A stretch of 64,000 nt of DNA from Loktanella sp. 3ANDIMAR09. Lineage in GTDB: Bacteria > Pseudomonadota > Alphaproteobacteria > Rhodobacterales > Rhodobacteraceae. The stretch is from positions 62,001-126,000 of the forward strand of contig NZ_LJAK01000007.1 of NCBI RefSeq assembly GCF_001420005.1, in the 5' to 3' direction. Positions within the stretch are counted from its first letter, which is position 1, and each line of letters begins with the position of its first letter. The position numbers and the translations under genes were made by a program. The notes beneath the pieces were generated by a model. That model was given only the letters and a program-made list of their open reading frames with translations, was not told where the DNA came from and made no database searches. This document shows, piece by piece, positions 26,262 through 36,818 of the stretch.

Positions 26262-29200
26262 ATGCCAAAACGCGATGATATCAAGTCCATCATGATTATC
26301 GGGGCCGGTCCCATTGTCATCGGACAGGCCTGCGAATTCGACTATTCCGGCGCACAGGCCTGCAAGGCGCTGCGCGAAGAGGGCTACCGCGTCATCCTCG
26401 TGAACTCGAACCCTGCGACGATCATGACCGATCCCGGCCTTGCGGATGCCACCTATATCGAGCCGATCACCCCCGAGGTCGTGGCCAAGATCATCGCCAA
26501 GGAACGTCCCGACGCGCTGCTGCCCACGATGGGCGGACAGACGGGCCTGAACACCTCGCTGGCGCTGGCCGACATGGGCGTGCTGGAAAAATACAACGTC
26601 GAACTGATCGGGGCCAAGCGTGAGGCCATCGAGATGGCCGAGGACCGCAAGCTGTTCCGCGAGGCGATGGACCGGCTGGGGATCGAGAACCCCAAGGCCA
26701 CGATCGTGACCGCGCCGAAAAAGGACGACGGCAAATTCGACATCAAGGCCGGCCTGCAGCTGGCCATCGACGCGATTGAATACGTGGGTCTACCTGCGAT
26801 CATCCGTCCTGCCTTTACCCTTGGCGGCACCGGTGGGGGCGTGGCCTACAACCGTGACCAATACGAACATTACTGCCGCACCGGCATGGAAGCGTCACCC
26901 ATGGCGCAGATCCTGATCGACGAATCCCTGCTGGGCTGGAAAGAATTCGAGATGGAGGTGGTGCGCGACACCGCCGACAACGCGATCATCGTCTGTGCCA
27001 TCGAAAACGTGGACCCGATGGGCGTGCACACCGGCGACAGCATCACCGTGGCCCCTGCCCTGACGCTGACCGACAAGGAATACCAGATCATGCGCACGCA
27101 CAGCATCAACGTGCTGCGCGAAATCGGCGTGGAAACCGGCGGGTCCAACGTGCAGTGGGCCGTGAACCCCGACGATGGCCGCATGGTCGTCATCGAAATG
27201 AACCCGCGCGTCTCGCGGTCCTCGGCCCTTGCGTCCAAGGCGACGGGCTTCCCGATTGCGAAGATCGCGGCGAAACTGGCCGTGGGTTACACGCTGGACG
27301 AGCTGGACAACGACATCACCGGAGTGACCCCTGCGTCATTCGAGCCGACAATTGACTATGTCGTGACGAAAATCCCCCGCTTTGCCTTCGAGAAATTCGC
27401 AGGCTCTGAACCGCTGCTGACCACGGCGATGAAATCCGTGGGCGAGGCGATGGCGATTGGCCGCACCATCCACGAATCCTTCCAAAAGGCGTTGGCCAGC
27501 ATGGAAACCGGGCTGACCGGGTTCGATGACATCGCGATCCCCGGCGCCCCTGACGTTGCCGCCATCACCAAGGCGCTGGCACGCCAGACCCCCGACCGCA
27601 TCCGCGTGATCGCGCAGGCAATGCGCCACGGTCTGAGCGATGACGACATCCACGCCGTCACCAAATTCGACCCCTGGTTCCTGGCCCGGATTCGCGAAAT
27701 CGTGGATGCCGAAGAGGTGGTCAAGTCGAACGGCCTGCCCTCGGATGAGACTGGCCTGCGCAAGCTCAAGATGATGGGCTTTACCGATGCGCGTCTCGCG
27801 ACCCTGACGGGTCAGTCAGAGGCAGACGTGCGGCGCGCGCGGACCAACGCCGGTGTCGTCGCCGTATTCAAACGCATTGATACCTGTGCGGCCGAATTCG
27901 AGGCGCAGACCCCGTATATGTATTCGACCTACGAGGCCCCGATGATGGGCGAGGTCGAGGACGAGGCGCGTCCATCCGACCGCAAGAAGGTTGTCATTCT
28001 GGGCGGTGGTCCCAACCGGATCGGACAGGGGATCGAGTTCGATTATTGCTGCTGTCACGCCTGTTTCGCCCTGACCGATCAGGGCTACGAGACGATCATG
28101 ATCAACTGTAACCCCGAGACGGTTTCGACCGACTACGATACCTCGGACCGGTTGTATTTCGAGCCGCTGACCTTTGAGCACGTCATGGAAATCCTGCGGG
28201 TCGAGCAGGAGAACGGCGTTCTGCACGGTGTGATCGTGCAGTTTGGCGGTCAGACGCCGCTGAAACTGGCAAATGCCCTGCAAGAGGCAGGCATTCCGAT
28301 CCTCGGCACCTCGCCTGACGCGATCGATCTGGCCGAGGACCGCGAGCGGTTCCAGGATCTGGTCAACCGTCTGGGGCTGAAACAGCCGGTGAACGGTATC
28401 GCGTCCACCGACCAGCAGGCCTTTGCGATTGCCGCGGATATCGGGTTCCCGCTGGTGATCCGCCCGTCCTACGTGCTGGGTGGCCGTGCGATGGAAATCG
28501 TGCGCGATCAGGCACAGCTGGAACGCTATATCTCTGACGCGGTGGTGGTGTCGGGTGACAGTCCCGTGCTGCTGGACAGCTATCTGTCGGGTGCTGTCGA
28601 GGTGGACGTGGATTGCCTGTGCGACGGGGAAAACACCCATGTAGCCGGTATCATGCAGCACATCGAAGAGGCCGGCGTGCATTCCGGCGACAGTGCCTGT
28701 TCGCTGCCGCCGCATTCGCTGTCTGACGCGATGATCACCGAGATTCGCCGCCAGACCGACCTGCTGGCCAAGGAATTGCGCGTCGTCGGCCTGATGAACA
28801 TCCAGTTCGCCGTCAAGAACGAAGAAGTCTACCTGATCGAGGTGAACCCCCGCGCGTCCCGCACCGTGCCATTCGTGGCCAAGGCGACCGACAGCGCCAT
28901 TGCATCCATCGCCGCCCGTCTGATGGCAGGCGAGCCGCTGTCGAATTTCCCGCTGCGCGCGCCCTACCCCGAAACAGACAACCCGATGGATGTGCTGCCG
29001 CTGGGCGACGCCTTTACGCTGGCTGATCCGAAAACACCTTGGTTCAGCGTCAAGGAGGCAGTTCTGCCATTCGCGCGGTTCCCCGGCGTCGACACGATCC
29101 TGGGGCCGGAAATGCGGTCCACGGGCGAGGTGATGGGCTGGGACCGCAACTTTGCCCGCGCGTTCCTCAAGGCGCAGATGGGGGCGGGCACCGACCTGCC

Positions 29201-29594
29201 GACGACTGGCCGCGTGTTCGTGTCGATCCGCGACGATGACAAGACGGACGCCATGGCAGAGGCCGCACGCGGCCTGACCGACCTTGGGCTGTCCATCGTG
29301 GCCACCCGCGGCACCGCGAAATGGCTGGCCGATCTGGGCATCACCGTGGAAACCGTGAACAAGGTCTACGAGGGGGGCCGGACCATCGTCGATCAGCTCA
29401 AGGACAGCGAAATCGCGCTGGTGCTGAACACCACCGAAGGGGCGCAGGCCGTCGAGGATTCGCGCGATATCCGCGCCGTGGCCCTGAACGACAAGATCCC
29501 GTATTTCACCACTGCCGCCGCCGCACAGGCTGCGGTGATGGCAATGCAGGAACGTGCGAATGGCGAAATCGAGGTGCGCAGCCTGCAAGGCTGA
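26262..29594 (+). CDS. carB: Carbamoyl-phosphate synthase large subunit
   Basis: A 1110-residue enzyme making carbamoyl phosphate for arginine and pyrimidine synthesis from bicarbonate, ATP and CarA-delivered ammonia. Both homologous ATP-grasp halves are present: [19 protein letters not shown] at the start and [19 protein letters not shown] near residue 580. The C-terminal MGS-like regulatory domain (about 970-1110) has SIRDDDK and LVLNTTEG. Start 26262 (MPKRDDIKS) is the family N-terminus, with GGGGG upstream. carA is not in the window. Confidence 0.98.
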   Translation: MPKRDDIKSIMIIGAGPIVIGQACEFDYSGAQACKALREEGYRVILVNSNPATIMTDPGLADATYIEPITPEVVAKIIAKERPDALLPTMGGQTGLNTSLALADMGVLEKYNVELIGAKREAIEMAEDRKLFREAMDRLGIENPKATIVTAPKKDDGKFDIKAGLQLAIDAIEYVGLPAIIRPAFTLGGTGGGVAYNRDQYEHYCRTGMEASPMAQILIDESLLGWKEFEMEVVRDTADNAIIVCAIENVDPMGVHTGDSITVAPALTLTDKEYQIMRTHSINVLREIGVETGGSNVQWAVNPDDGRMVVIEMNPRVSRSSALASKATGFPIAKIAAKLAVGYTLDELDNDITGVTPASFEPTIDYVVTKIPRFAFEKFAGSEPLLTTAMKSVGEAMAIGRTIHESFQKALASMETGLTGFDDIAIPGAPDVAAITKALARQTPDRIRVIAQAMRHGLSDDDIHAVTKFDPWFLARIREIVDAEEVVKSNGLPSDETGLRKLKMMGFTDARLATLTGQSEADVRRARTNAGVVAVFKRIDTCAAEFEAQTPYMYSTYEAPMMGEVEDEARPSDRKKVVILGGGPNRIGQGIEFDYCCCHACFALTDQGYETIMINCNPETVSTDYDTSDRLYFEPLTFEHVMEILRVEQENGVLHGVIVQFGGQTPLKLANALQEAGIPILGTSPDAIDLAEDRERFQDLVNRLGLKQPVNGIASTDQQAFAIAADIGFPLVIRPSYVLGGRAMEIVRDQAQLERYISDAVVVSGDSPVLLDSYLSGAVEVDVDCLCDGENTHVAGIMQHIEEAGVHSGDSACSLPPHSLSDAMITEIRRQTDLLAKELRVVGLMNIQFAVKNEEVYLIEVNPRASRTVPFVAKATDSAIASIAARLMAGEPLSNFPLRAPYPETDNPMDVLPLGDAFTLADPKTPWFSVKEAVLPFARFPGVDTILGPEMRSTGEVMGWDRNFARAFLKAQMGAGTDLPTTGRVFVSIRDDDKTDAMAEAARGLTDLGLSIVATRGTAKWLADLGITVETVNKVYEGGRTIVDQLKDSEIALVLNTTEGAQAVEDSRDIRAVALNDKIPYFTTAAAAQAAVMAMQERANGEIEVRSLQG

Positions 29595-29658
29595 CGCCTG
29601 CGGTTAACGCGGCAACGCAAACGTGCTATGACGGGACCAGATCACGAAAGGTCCCGTC

Positions 29659-29931
29659 ATGCTGCGCCTGATGCCTGTTGTTTTCCTCGCGGCCTGCACG
29701 GTCGCACCGACCTATACCCCACCCCTGTTCGGCGATGGCTACCGCGCTGACGGCGATCAATGTCGCCGCGTGGGCGAGGACGACTTCACGAACCAGTTTC
29801 TAGACGACGCAGCCGACCTTGTGGCCTGCCCCGTCGACATGGAAAACATCGGCGTCTTTGCGCTGGATACGGGCGCGTCAGCGGTGGCACAGGTGCCCGG
29901 CTACATCCTGTATTCCGTGCCGCGCCGCTAG
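29659..29931 (+). CDS. Small lipoprotein, hypothetical
   Basis: A 90-residue protein with a short signal peptide and lipobox FLAAC (Cys13). The mature part is acidic with a second Cys pair (DQCRRVGE, LVACPVD), possibly a disulphide, and a C-terminal hydrophobic strand (PGYILYSVP). No family recognised. It begins 64 bases after carB, so read-through is possible. It is convergent with the DUF805 gene, two bases apart. Confidence 0.6.
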   Translation: MLRLMPVVFLAACTVAPTYTPPLFGDGYRADGDQCRRVGEDDFTNQFLDDAADLVACPVDMENIGVFALDTGASAVAQVPGYILYSVPRR

Positions 29932-29933
29932 GG

Positions 29934-30530
29934 TCAGCCGAACCGGTTTGGTCCGTCAGGCACGCGGCACCACCACACGATCAGGATGATCCAGCCGATC
30001 ACCGGCAAGAGCAGCAGCAACTGCCACCAGCCCGATTTGTCGATGTCATGCAGGCGGCGTGCGGTCAGCGCGATGGTCGGGATAAAGACCGCAAGCGACC
30101 AGATATTGCCCAGCACGCCGAATTCCTGACCAACTTCGCCAAACAGAGCGGCATCGACGATGCCCAGAACGATACCGATGATGATGCTGTCCAGCATGAA
30201 CCACCAGAATTCACCACGGTTGCTGCGTCCCTTGAAATCGAAATAGCGGGCAAAGAATTGCTGAAACGCGTCTTTCATCCCGCTTTGACGGCGATAATCG
30301 CGGCCCGTGTCTGCATACTCTGGCACTGCGGGTCGCCCGGCACCCGCTGGCTGTGCCGGGGTCCGCGACACGCCCTCGACGTGCATATGCGCGGGTTCCC
30401 ATTCCTTCATGGTGTCAGTCCAGACCAATGTGCGGGGGCCTATGATGCCGGACCGGGTCAATGCCCCGAATTCGGATTCGTCAATTGGGCCGTGTTCCTT
30501 GCCGTCGTTCGCATAGTACCATTGTGCCAT
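29934..30530 (-). CDS. GYF_2-like plus DUF805 membrane protein
   Basis: A 198-residue protein. The N-terminal WYYANDGKEHGPIDESEF through TLVWTDTMKEW (about 3-45) is the GYF_2-type fold for peptide or protein contacts. After a Pro/Ala linker comes DUF805 with FFARYFDFKGRSNRGEFWWF and about four membrane helices, including ALTARRLHDIDKSGWW. Function unknown. ATG 30530 has GAGGAGA upstream. Neighbour genes are the convergent lipoprotein and a divergent FabH-like gene. Confidence 0.85.
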   Translation of the reverse strand: MAQWYYANDGKEHGPIDESEFGALTRSGIIGPRTLVWTDTMKEWEPAHMHVEGVSRTPAQPAGAGRPAVPEYADTGRDYRRQSGMKDAFQQFFARYFDFKGRSNRGEFWWFMLDSIIIGIVLGIVDAALFGEVGQEFGVLGNIWSLAVFIPTIALTARRLHDIDKSGWWQLLLLLPVIGWIILIVWWCRVPDGPNRFG

Positions 30531-30652
30531 GGTCTGTCTCCTCGCGGTGTCGCTGGAAACCTGCGACGAAGCTGACGTCGTGTAAAGAGACCACTTGCTG
30601 GACAAGCGCGCCCGGCAACGGCAAAATCAGTTACCCAGCGAAAGGTCCCATC

Positions 30653-31771
30653 ATGCCAAATGCCGCCATCACCGGAACGGGTGTGTTCACCCCGTCCGAA
30701 ATCATCACCAATGCCGAGCTGGTGACGGCTTATAATGCCTATGCGGATCTGTGGAATGCGGAACATGCCGACGACATCGCCGCAGAGAAAATGGCGGCAA
30801 AGCCCCATTCGTCAGAGGATTTCATCGTTGCCGCATCCGGGATCGAACGGCGTTATGTGATCGACAAATCCGGTGTGCTGGACCCGACGCGGATGTATCC
30901 GCATTTTCGCGCCCGCAGCGATGATGAACCATCCCTGATGGCGGAAATCGCCCAGGACGCGATTGCCAAGGCGTTGGCGCAGGCCGGGATCACGGGCGCG
31001 GATGTCGATCTGGTGATCTGTGCCGCATCCAACATCGAACGTGCCTATCCGGCGGTGGCGGTCGAAATCCAGCAGTTGATCGGTGCCGGCGGCTTTGCCT
31101 TTGACATGAACGTGGCCTGTTCGTCCGCGACATTCGGCATCCAGCTGGCGGCCGACATGATCAAGGCCGGGTCGGTCCGGGCGGCTGTCGTCGTCAACCC
31201 CGAAATCACCAGCGGCCATCACGAATGGCGCGACCGCGACTGTCATTTCATTTTCGGTGACGTCTGCACCGCGACCGTCCTGCAATCCCAGGACGCGGCC
31301 AATGGTGCGCATTTCAAGGTCCTGTCGACCCGTTGTGCGACCGCGTTTTCCAACAACATCCGCAACAATGCCGGTTTTCTGCGCCGGACGCGCGACCAGA
31401 TGGAAGACCGACGTGACATGCAGTTCATGCAGAACGGGCGCCGCGTGTTCAAGGAGGTGCTGCCGATGGTCAGCCAGCACATGGCGGATCACATGGCAGA
31501 CGAGGGCCTGACGGCGGCTGACCTCAAACGGCTGTGGCTGCATCAGGCCAACAAGACGATGAACAGCTACATCGGCAAAAAGGTCATGGGCCGCGACCCC
31601 GAACCCGATGAACAGCCGAATATCCTGCAGGATTATGCCAACACATCGTCGGCCGGATCGATCATCGCGTTTTCGAAATATTCGGACGACCTGGCCCCCG
31701 GCGACAAGGGAATCATCTGTTCCTTTGGCGCCGGGTATTCCGTCGGGTCGGTTGTCGTCGAACGGGCCTAG
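30653..31771 (+). CDS. FabH-like 3-oxoacyl-ACP synthase III family protein
   Basis: A 372-residue thiolase-fold condensing enzyme with the FabH-type Cys-His-Asn triad: Cys156 in DMNVACSSAT, His297 in LWLHQAN and Asn330 in YANTSSAGS. It is about 50 residues longer than the housekeeping FabH (about 320) because of an N-terminal insert around 30-60. It probably condenses an acyl-CoA or acyl-ACP with malonyl-ACP, but its role (fatty acid, quorum or secondary metabolite) is not evident, since no acyl carrier or fab genes adjoin. Its stop shares CTAG with the convergent gene. Confidence 0.85.
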   Translation: MPNAAITGTGVFTPSEIITNAELVTAYNAYADLWNAEHADDIAAEKMAAKPHSSEDFIVAASGIERRYVIDKSGVLDPTRMYPHFRARSDDEPSLMAEIAQDAIAKALAQAGITGADVDLVICAASNIERAYPAVAVEIQQLIGAGGFAFDMNVACSSATFGIQLAADMIKAGSVRAAVVVNPEITSGHHEWRDRDCHFIFGDVCTATVLQSQDAANGAHFKVLSTRCATAFSNNIRNNAGFLRRTRDQMEDRRDMQFMQNGRRVFKEVLPMVSQHMADHMADEGLTAADLKRLWLHQANKTMNSYIGKKVMGRDPEPDEQPNILQDYANTSSAGSIIAFSKYSDDLAPGDKGIICSFGAGYSVGSVVVERA

Positions 31772-32601
31772 TCGACCCCGTTGAACGTATCGGGGTCAGG
31801 CCCGGTGCGTTCCCCGGTGTCCAGCGCAGCGATGGCCGTCAGGTCATCGTCGGTCAGGTTGAAATCAAAAATGTCCATGTTGGCCCGCAGGTGATCGGGG
31901 TTGCCGGACCGGCTGATCACGACGTTCCCGATGTCGATGTGCCAGCGCAGGATCACCTGTGCCGGGGACTTGCCCGTGCGGTCTGCAATCGCCTTGATCG
32001 GGGCGGCATCGAATGACCGCGCACTGCCCAGCGGTGACCAGCTTTGTGTGACGATGTCGCGCGCGTCGTTGACCTGGGCCAGTTTGGCCTGCTGCAGGCG
32101 CGGGTTCACCTCGACCTGGTTCAGGACGGGTTTAACGCCGGTTTCGCCAATGATCCGGTCCAGATGATCCTTGTGGAAATTCGACACACCGATTGATGTC
32201 ATCTGTCCGTCGGCCTGCGCGTCGATCAATGCCTTCCACGCGGTCACATAGGTGTCCTGCTGCGGAAAGGGCCAGTGCAGCAGCATCAGGTCCAGTTTTT
32301 CCAGACCTGTGCGTTTCAGGCTGTCCTCGACCGATTTGCGCACGTCGTCATAGGACATGCCGTCGTTCCAGACCTTGGACGTGATGAACAAATCATCGCG
32401 TGACACCTCGCTTGCGCGGATGCCCTCGCCCAGCTCCTCTTCGTTTTTGTACATCGCCGCACCGTCGATCAGGCGATAGCCCATGCCGATGGCATCACGC
32501 ACGACATCGGCGCATGTGTCCTTTGGCACCTGCCAGAGACCCAATCCGAATTTCGGGATCGCGTTTCCGTCGTGAAAGGCTTGGGTCGGAATGTCGGTCA
32601 T
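31768..32601 (-). CDS. Aldo/keto reductase
   Basis: A 277-residue NADPH-dependent TIM-barrel reductase. The catalytic tetrad is visible: Asp and Tyr in LIDGAAMYKNEEELG, Lys in FITSKVWN and His in LMLLHWPFP. IGVSNFHKDHL, the Asn/Gln in LNQVEVNPR and the cofactor loop VVISRSGNPDHL match the AKR5-like group (2,5-diketo-gluconate reductase type). The natural substrate is unknown. ATG 32601 is preceded by AAAGGATAA. Confidence 0.92.
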   Translation of the reverse strand: MTDIPTQAFHDGNAIPKFGLGLWQVPKDTCADVVRDAIGMGYRLIDGAAMYKNEEELGEGIRASEVSRDDLFITSKVWNDGMSYDDVRKSVEDSLKRTGLEKLDLMLLHWPFPQQDTYVTAWKALIDAQADGQMTSIGVSNFHKDHLDRIIGETGVKPVLNQVEVNPRLQQAKLAQVNDARDIVTQSWSPLGSARSFDAAPIKAIADRTGKSPAQVILRWHIDIGNVVISRSGNPDHLRANMDIFDFNLTDDDLTAIAALDTGERTGPDPDTFNGVD

Positions 32602-32734
32602 GGCTTTATCCTTTGTCTTTTCAGTCGGACAACGGATCGCAGGGCTGAACTGTTCCATGACGATCCGGCGGTGTGATCGGCAGACAGGCACGCACGCTCT
32701 TGCAAAGGGTTGGATCGTGGCGGTAGGCAGGCGC

Positions 32735-33334
32735 ATGGCGAAGCTCTATTTCAATTATTCCACGATGAACGCGGGCAAATCGACCGTGTTGCTGCAGGCC
32801 AGCCACAATTACATCGAACGCGGGATGCGGACCTATCTGATGACGGCGCGGCTGGATACGCGCGCGGGGCAAGGCCGCATCGCAAGCCGGATCGGCATTG
32901 GCGACGTGGCCGATACATTCGCCCCCGGCGAAAACCTGTTCACCAAGATCGCCAAGCGTCTGGATGACGGCCCCTGCGCCTGCGTCTTTATCGACGAGGC
33001 ACAGTTCCTCGAGGACGAACAGGTCTGGCAACTGGCCCGCGCGGTCGACGATCTGGGCGTGCCGATCATGTGTTTCGGCCTGCGCGTTGATTTTCAGGGC
33101 AAACTGTTCCCCGGCTCTGCCACCCTCTTGGCGCTGGCCGATGAAATGCGAGAGGTCCGCACGATCTGCCATTGCGGGCGCAAGGCCACCATGGTGATCC
33201 GCAAGGACGCCGAAGGCCGCGTCGTTCAGGCGGGCGAACAGGTGCAGGTCGGCGGCAACGACCGCTACGTGTCGCTTTGTCGCAAACACTGGCGTGACGC
33301 GATGGACGACGCGGAACCCGATCGCCTGATCTGA
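32735..33334 (+). CDS. tdk: Thymidine kinase
   Basis: A 199-residue type II thymidine kinase for dTMP salvage. The P-loop is MNAGKST (11-17), Walker B is FIDEAQFL, and the lasso region has a zinc site from ICHCG and SLCRKHW. Length is usual. ATG 32735 comes after AGGCAGGCGC. It complements the de novo genes thyA and folA at 42662-43962. It is divergent from the aldo/keto reductase gene. Confidence 0.95.
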   Translation: MAKLYFNYSTMNAGKSTVLLQASHNYIERGMRTYLMTARLDTRAGQGRIASRIGIGDVADTFAPGENLFTKIAKRLDDGPCACVFIDEAQFLEDEQVWQLARAVDDLGVPIMCFGLRVDFQGKLFPGSATLLALADEMREVRTICHCGRKATMVIRKDAEGRVVQAGEQVQVGGNDRYVSLCRKHWRDAMDDAEPDRLI

Positions 33335-33368
33335 GTTTGCTTCCTATTCACTTGGTAGGTCCAAAGCC

Positions 33369-33857
33369 ATGTCCGACACCCTTCGGTATTCCCGCAAACA
33401 CATGTTCCTGCACTGGGTCATTGCGCTGCTGGTCGCCGTCCAGTTCTTCTTCGCCGAAAACATGGGGGCTGCCTTCGACGCCAAGCTTGAGACGGCCAGC
33501 GGCGGCTGGACGACTGGAGCAGCATTCCACGCGATACCGGGCGCCACGATTGGCCTGCTGATGCTGTGGCGGCTGATGATCCGTCGCACGACCGACATCC
33601 CGCCGCCGCCGACACATGCCCCGGAATTGATCCAGACGGTCAGCCGGGCCACCCATTGGCTGTTCTACGCAATCTTGATCGCCATGCCGGTCGCAGGCGC
33701 AATCGCGTGGTTTTTCAAACTGGAATGGATGGCAGAGGTTCACGACGTCACCGGCAAGGTGCTGATCGCCCTGATCGTGCTACACATCGCCGGGGCAGCG
33801 TATCACCATTTCATAGGTGGCGACAAAAGCGTCATCCACCGCATGATCCCGCGCTAG
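33369..33857 (+). CDS. Cytochrome b561
   Basis: A 162-residue four-helix membrane cytochrome of the bacterial b561 (CybB) type. Histidines likely to bind the two b hemes are His15 (MFLHWVIA), the His in AAFHAIPG, THWLFYAIL and VLHIAGAAYHHF. It would oxidise quinol or superoxide in the inner membrane; the partner is unknown. It follows tdk by 34 bases. Its stop TAG shares a CTAG with the convergent dehydrogenase gene. Confidence 0.92.
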   Translation: MSDTLRYSRKHMFLHWVIALLVAVQFFFAENMGAAFDAKLETASGGWTTGAAFHAIPGATIGLLMLWRLMIRRTTDIPPPPTHAPELIQTVSRATHWLFYAILIAMPVAGAIAWFFKLEWMAEVHDVTGKVLIALIVLHIAGAAYHHFIGGDKSVIHRMIPR

Positions 33858-34798
33858 ACCACGTTTGGCGGCGAATCCCCTTGATCCCACGCGATCAGGT
33901 TATCCACGGCGAGCTGCCCCATCGCCTCGCGTACCTCCAACGCTGCCGTGCCAAGGTGCGGCAGCAATACCACGTTGTCCAAGCCCAGCAATTCTGATGG
34001 CACCGTCGGTTCGTTCTCGTAGACGTCCAAACCTGCGCTGATGCGGCCGGATTTCAGCGCAGCCACCAATGATGCTTCGTCCACGACATCGCCACGCGCG
34101 ATATTGATGAAAATTGCACCGTCGCTCAGTTCCGCCAGTGCGTCAGCGTCGATCAGGTGGACGTTCTCACCGCCTCCCGGCACGGCCACAACGACCACAT
34201 CCGATTGGCTCATCACGCCGCTGAGTTCCTCGACCTGACGAGCGGGGAAATCGACGTCTTTGACTGAGCGATTGTAATAGATCACCTTCATGTCGAAACC
34301 GAAATGCGCGCGACGCGCGATGGCCTGACCAATGCGGCCCATGCCGACGATGCCGATACGTTTGCCGGTCAGATGCATCCCCAGCAGTTGCGTCGGCTCC
34401 CATCCGGTCCATTGTCCCGCGCGCACCAAACGCTCTCCCTCGCCCGCGCGGCGGGCGGCCATCAGCATCAGCGTCAGCGCGATGTCAGCGGTCGCATCTG
34501 TGACGGCACCGGGCGTGTTGGACACGGTGACGCCAGCAGCCTTGGCCGCGCGCACGTCGATGTGGTTGTAGCCAACGCCGAAATTGGCCAGCATCTTGCA
34601 CCGCAGGTCGGGCGTCGCGAATGCCATGTCGGTGAAACCGTCACCCAAGGTGCACATGATTGCGTCGTATTCCTGCAATGCCGATGCAGCGGCCTCGACG
34701 CTTAGCGGGCCGTCGTCGCTGATCGTGACATCAAAATGCGGGCGCACCGCCTCGATGGTCGCGTCCGGAAATGGGCGGGTCAACAGAAGGCGTTTCAA
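33854..34798 (-). CDS. D-2-hydroxyacid dehydrogenase (glyoxylate/hydroxypyruvate reductase type)
   Basis: A 314-residue NAD(P)-dependent enzyme. The nucleotide motif [13 protein letters not shown] is near 150. The catalytic Arg (NIARGDVV), Glu (DVYENEP) and His (LLPHLGTA) are intact. [11 protein letters not shown] is typical of the glyoxylate/hydroxypyruvate reductase subgroup. It follows csaA with a four-base overlap on the same strand, so it is the last gene of a proC-csaA-dehydrogenase operon. Confidence 0.93.
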   Translation of the reverse strand: MKRLLLTRPFPDATIEAVRPHFDVTISDDGPLSVEAAASALQEYDAIMCTLGDGFTDMAFATPDLRCKMLANFGVGYNHIDVRAAKAAGVTVSNTPGAVTDATADIALTLMLMAARRAGEGERLVRAGQWTGWEPTQLLGMHLTGKRIGIVGMGRIGQAIARRAHFGFDMKVIYYNRSVKDVDFPARQVEELSGVMSQSDVVVVAVPGGGENVHLIDADALAELSDGAIFINIARGDVVDEASLVAALKSGRISAGLDVYENEPTVPSELLGLDNVVLLPHLGTAALEVREAMGQLAVDNLIAWDQGDSPPNVV

Positions 34799-35136
34799 TG
34801 CAACCGCCCCCCGTTCGGCACAGTCTGATCCGGTGTGGCCAGCACAACGGCACCATCGGCATCGGGAAATCCCATGACCAGCACCTCTGACATGAATTTT
34901 CCGATCTGGCGCGGCGGAAAATTCACGACCGCCATGACCTGACGTCCGATCAACCCTTCCGGTGTGTAGTGGACCGTCAGCTGGGCCGAGGTTTTGCGTT
35001 CACCGATGTCGCCACCGAAATCGATCCACAGCTTGATCGCGGGTTTGCGGGCCTCGGGGTAGGGTTCGGCCCGCACCACGGTGCCAACGCGCACATCGAC
35101 CTTCATGAAATCGTCGAAATCGATCTGATCAGTCAC
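34795..35136 (-). CDS. csaA: tRNA-binding protein CsaA
   Basis: A 113-residue stand-alone tRNA-binding OB fold. [31 protein letters not shown] is followed by [25 protein letters not shown] and [15 protein letters not shown], closely matching CsaA/YgjH. CsaA has been described as a tRNA-binding, chaperone-like dimer. Coding regions overlap proC by eight bases and the dehydrogenase by four, so the three genes are coupled. Confidence 0.93.
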   Translation of the reverse strand: MTDQIDFDDFMKVDVRVGTVVRAEPYPEARKPAIKLWIDFGGDIGERKTSAQLTVHYTPEGLIGRQVMAVVNFPPRQIGKFMSEVLVMGFPDADGAVVLATPDQTVPNGGRLH

Positions 35137-35944
35137 GCGACAGCTCCCGTCCGCGGTCAGCCGCCGCAGTGACCGCGCGCGACAACAGTTTGGGGAAGCC
35201 GGTTTCCGCGTCCATCAGCACCTCCAACGCGGCCTGGGTCGTGCCATTGGGCGAGGTCACGTTGCGGCGCAGCTGGGCGGGATCCTCGTCCGAGTCCTCT
35301 GCCAGCTGCCCTGCCCCGCCGACCGTCGCCTTGGCCAGCCGCATGGCGACATCCTCGGACAGCCCCTGTTCTACCCCGGCAGCGGCAAGCGTTTCGATCA
35401 GGTGAAACACATAGGCCGGGCCAGACCCGGACACGCCGGTGACCGCGTCGATCTGCGCCTCGTCGTCCAGGCGAACGGTCTGACCGACCGCGTTCATCAG
35501 CGTTTCCGCCAGTGACAGGTGATCATCGGTCGCAGCGGTATTACCGACCAGCGCACTGATACCGCGCCCTATGGCGGCGGGTGTGTTGGGCATGGTGCGC
35601 ACGATGGGACTGTCCGCGCCAAAGGCGGCCTCGAACCGCGCCAGCGACGTGCCTGCCGCGACCGACACGAACAGCGTCTTGCCGCCGCCCAAGGCTGCCA
35701 TCGCAGGCAGCGCATCGCCCATCATCTGCGGTTTCACGGCCACCAGCGCCACGGCGGGTGCCTCGGGCGTGCCATCGTTGATATGGCAACCGGTGGCGCG
35801 CACCCAGTCGCTGGGGTTGGGGTCCAGTATCCAGACCGAACCTGCAGGCAGGCCGGATTTCAGCCAGCCGTCCAGCAGGGCCGATCCCATCTTGCCACAG
35901 CCCAGCAGCACCAGACCACGATCAGCGACGTCATTCATATCCAT
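35129..35944 (-). CDS. proC: Pyrroline-5-carboxylate reductase
   Basis: A 271-residue enzyme for the last step of proline synthesis (NAD(P)H-dependent). The Rossmann motif is [16 protein letters not shown] near the start; [20 protein letters not shown] and [15 protein letters not shown] are family hallmarks, followed by the C-terminal [16 protein letters not shown] dimer domain. ATG 35944 is chosen from several candidates (TTG 35965 and ATG 35938 are also in frame) because a GGGG lies eight bases upstream. It lies 80 bases after a YbjN gene on the same strand. Confidence 0.95.
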   Translation of the reverse strand: MDMNDVADRGLVLLGCGKMGSALLDGWLKSGLPAGSVWILDPNPSDWVRATGCHINDGTPEAPAVALVAVKPQMMGDALPAMAALGGGKTLFVSVAAGTSLARFEAAFGADSPIVRTMPNTPAAIGRGISALVGNTAATDDHLSLAETLMNAVGQTVRLDDEAQIDAVTGVSGSGPAYVFHLIETLAAAGVEQGLSEDVAMRLAKATVGGAGQLAEDSDEDPAQLRRNVTSPNGTTQAALEVLMDAETGFPKLLSRAVTAAADRGRELSRD

Positions 35945-36024
35945 ATCAGGCACCCCATCTGTCAATTCGTCCAGACGCTACGCCCCGCCATGCAGGGGTG
36001 CAAGCAATTGACCAATGCGCAGGG

Positions 36025-36528
36025 TCAGGCGCGACCGTAGGTTTCCGCGATGGCGATTTTCAGCGCTTCTTCGGGGGACCGGTTCGCCCAGGTGACCAGC
36101 TGCAGCGCGGGGTAGTAGCGTTCGCAACAGGTCACGGCGGTGTGGATCATCGTGTCGATCTGTTCAGGGCTGGCCACCTGATCGCCCGCAAGCACGAGAC
36201 CGTAGCGGTAGACCATCATCTTTTGATCGCCCCACCATGTGAACGTGCCGCCCCAGCTGTCGTCATTGATCGCGTTCAGCGCCTCGAACAGCGCAGGCAG
36301 GCGGGATGCGGGCGGTTCCATCTCATAGGTGCAGATCAGGCGCAGGGTTTCGTCCGCCTGCGACCAGGCCAGAGTCAAAGCGTAGGTGCGCCACTGGCCT
36401 TCGACAGCCATCGCGATCCGGTCATCGTGCACACGGTCGAATTCCCAGGCGTGATGTTCCGCCAGATGTTCGACCAGATCGATCGGATGCACATCGTCGG
36501 TGTCCAGAAACATGTCTGTCAGGGCCAT
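36025..36528 (-). CDS. YbjN-domain protein
   Basis: A 167-residue soluble protein of the YbjN family, related in fold to type III secretion chaperones. Recognisable parts are LAEHHAWEFDRVHDDRIAM, QWRTYALTLAWSQADETLRLICTYEM and FTWWGDQKMMVYRYGL. Function unknown. It is the first gene before proC on the minus strand and may share its transcript. Confidence 0.85.
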   Translation of the reverse strand: MALTDMFLDTDDVHPIDLVEHLAEHHAWEFDRVHDDRIAMAVEGQWRTYALTLAWSQADETLRLICTYEMEPPASRLPALFEALNAINDDSWGGTFTWWGDQKMMVYRYGLVLAGDQVASPEQIDTMIHTAVTCCERYYPALQLVTWANRSPEEALKIAIAETYGRA

Positions 36529-36662
36529 ATCGTTTGCCTCTCTGCGGGACTTCGGATGAGGTCCTGCCCGCTTGTTCGCTGCTCTATGACGGGTATGGTT
36601 CTTGTTCCGCCCCTACAAGATATCGTGACGGCAGGTTTACTTTGTGTAAAGTCCGTTTTGGC

Positions 36663-36690
36663 GAATCTGCTGTGGATAAGGCGGCGAATC
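36663..36690. promoter_or_regulatory. Perfect DnaA-box match flanked by two GANTC sites
   Basis: TGTGGATAA (36671-36679) is the reverse complement of the consensus DnaA box TTATCCACA. GAATC lies at 36663-36667 and 36686-36690, both CcrM-type GANTC sites. It sits in the 290-base divergent gap between the YbjN and M42 genes, about 140 bases before the latter. A weaker GGGGATAA follows at 36713-36720. Binding is untested. Confidence 0.45.
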
Positions 36691-36818
36691 GCCGGTGAAC
36701 GGCACATTTCGCGGGGATAAGTCGCATCCACTGCCCGCCATCGCGATCGCTGCCGCGTTGCGGGTCCCGTGGCACAGGCATAGGGTGCCGGCAAATCCAA
36801 ATTGCAAAAGGTGCCCCC

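Noticed and set aside
27816-29588. A 590-residue open frame antisense to carB
   Set aside because: It lies fully inside carB with shadow-type composition and no recognisable domain.
36712-36720. A second DnaA box at GGGGATAA
   Set aside because: It lacks the CACA part of the consensus, so it is mentioned only as a weak neighbour.
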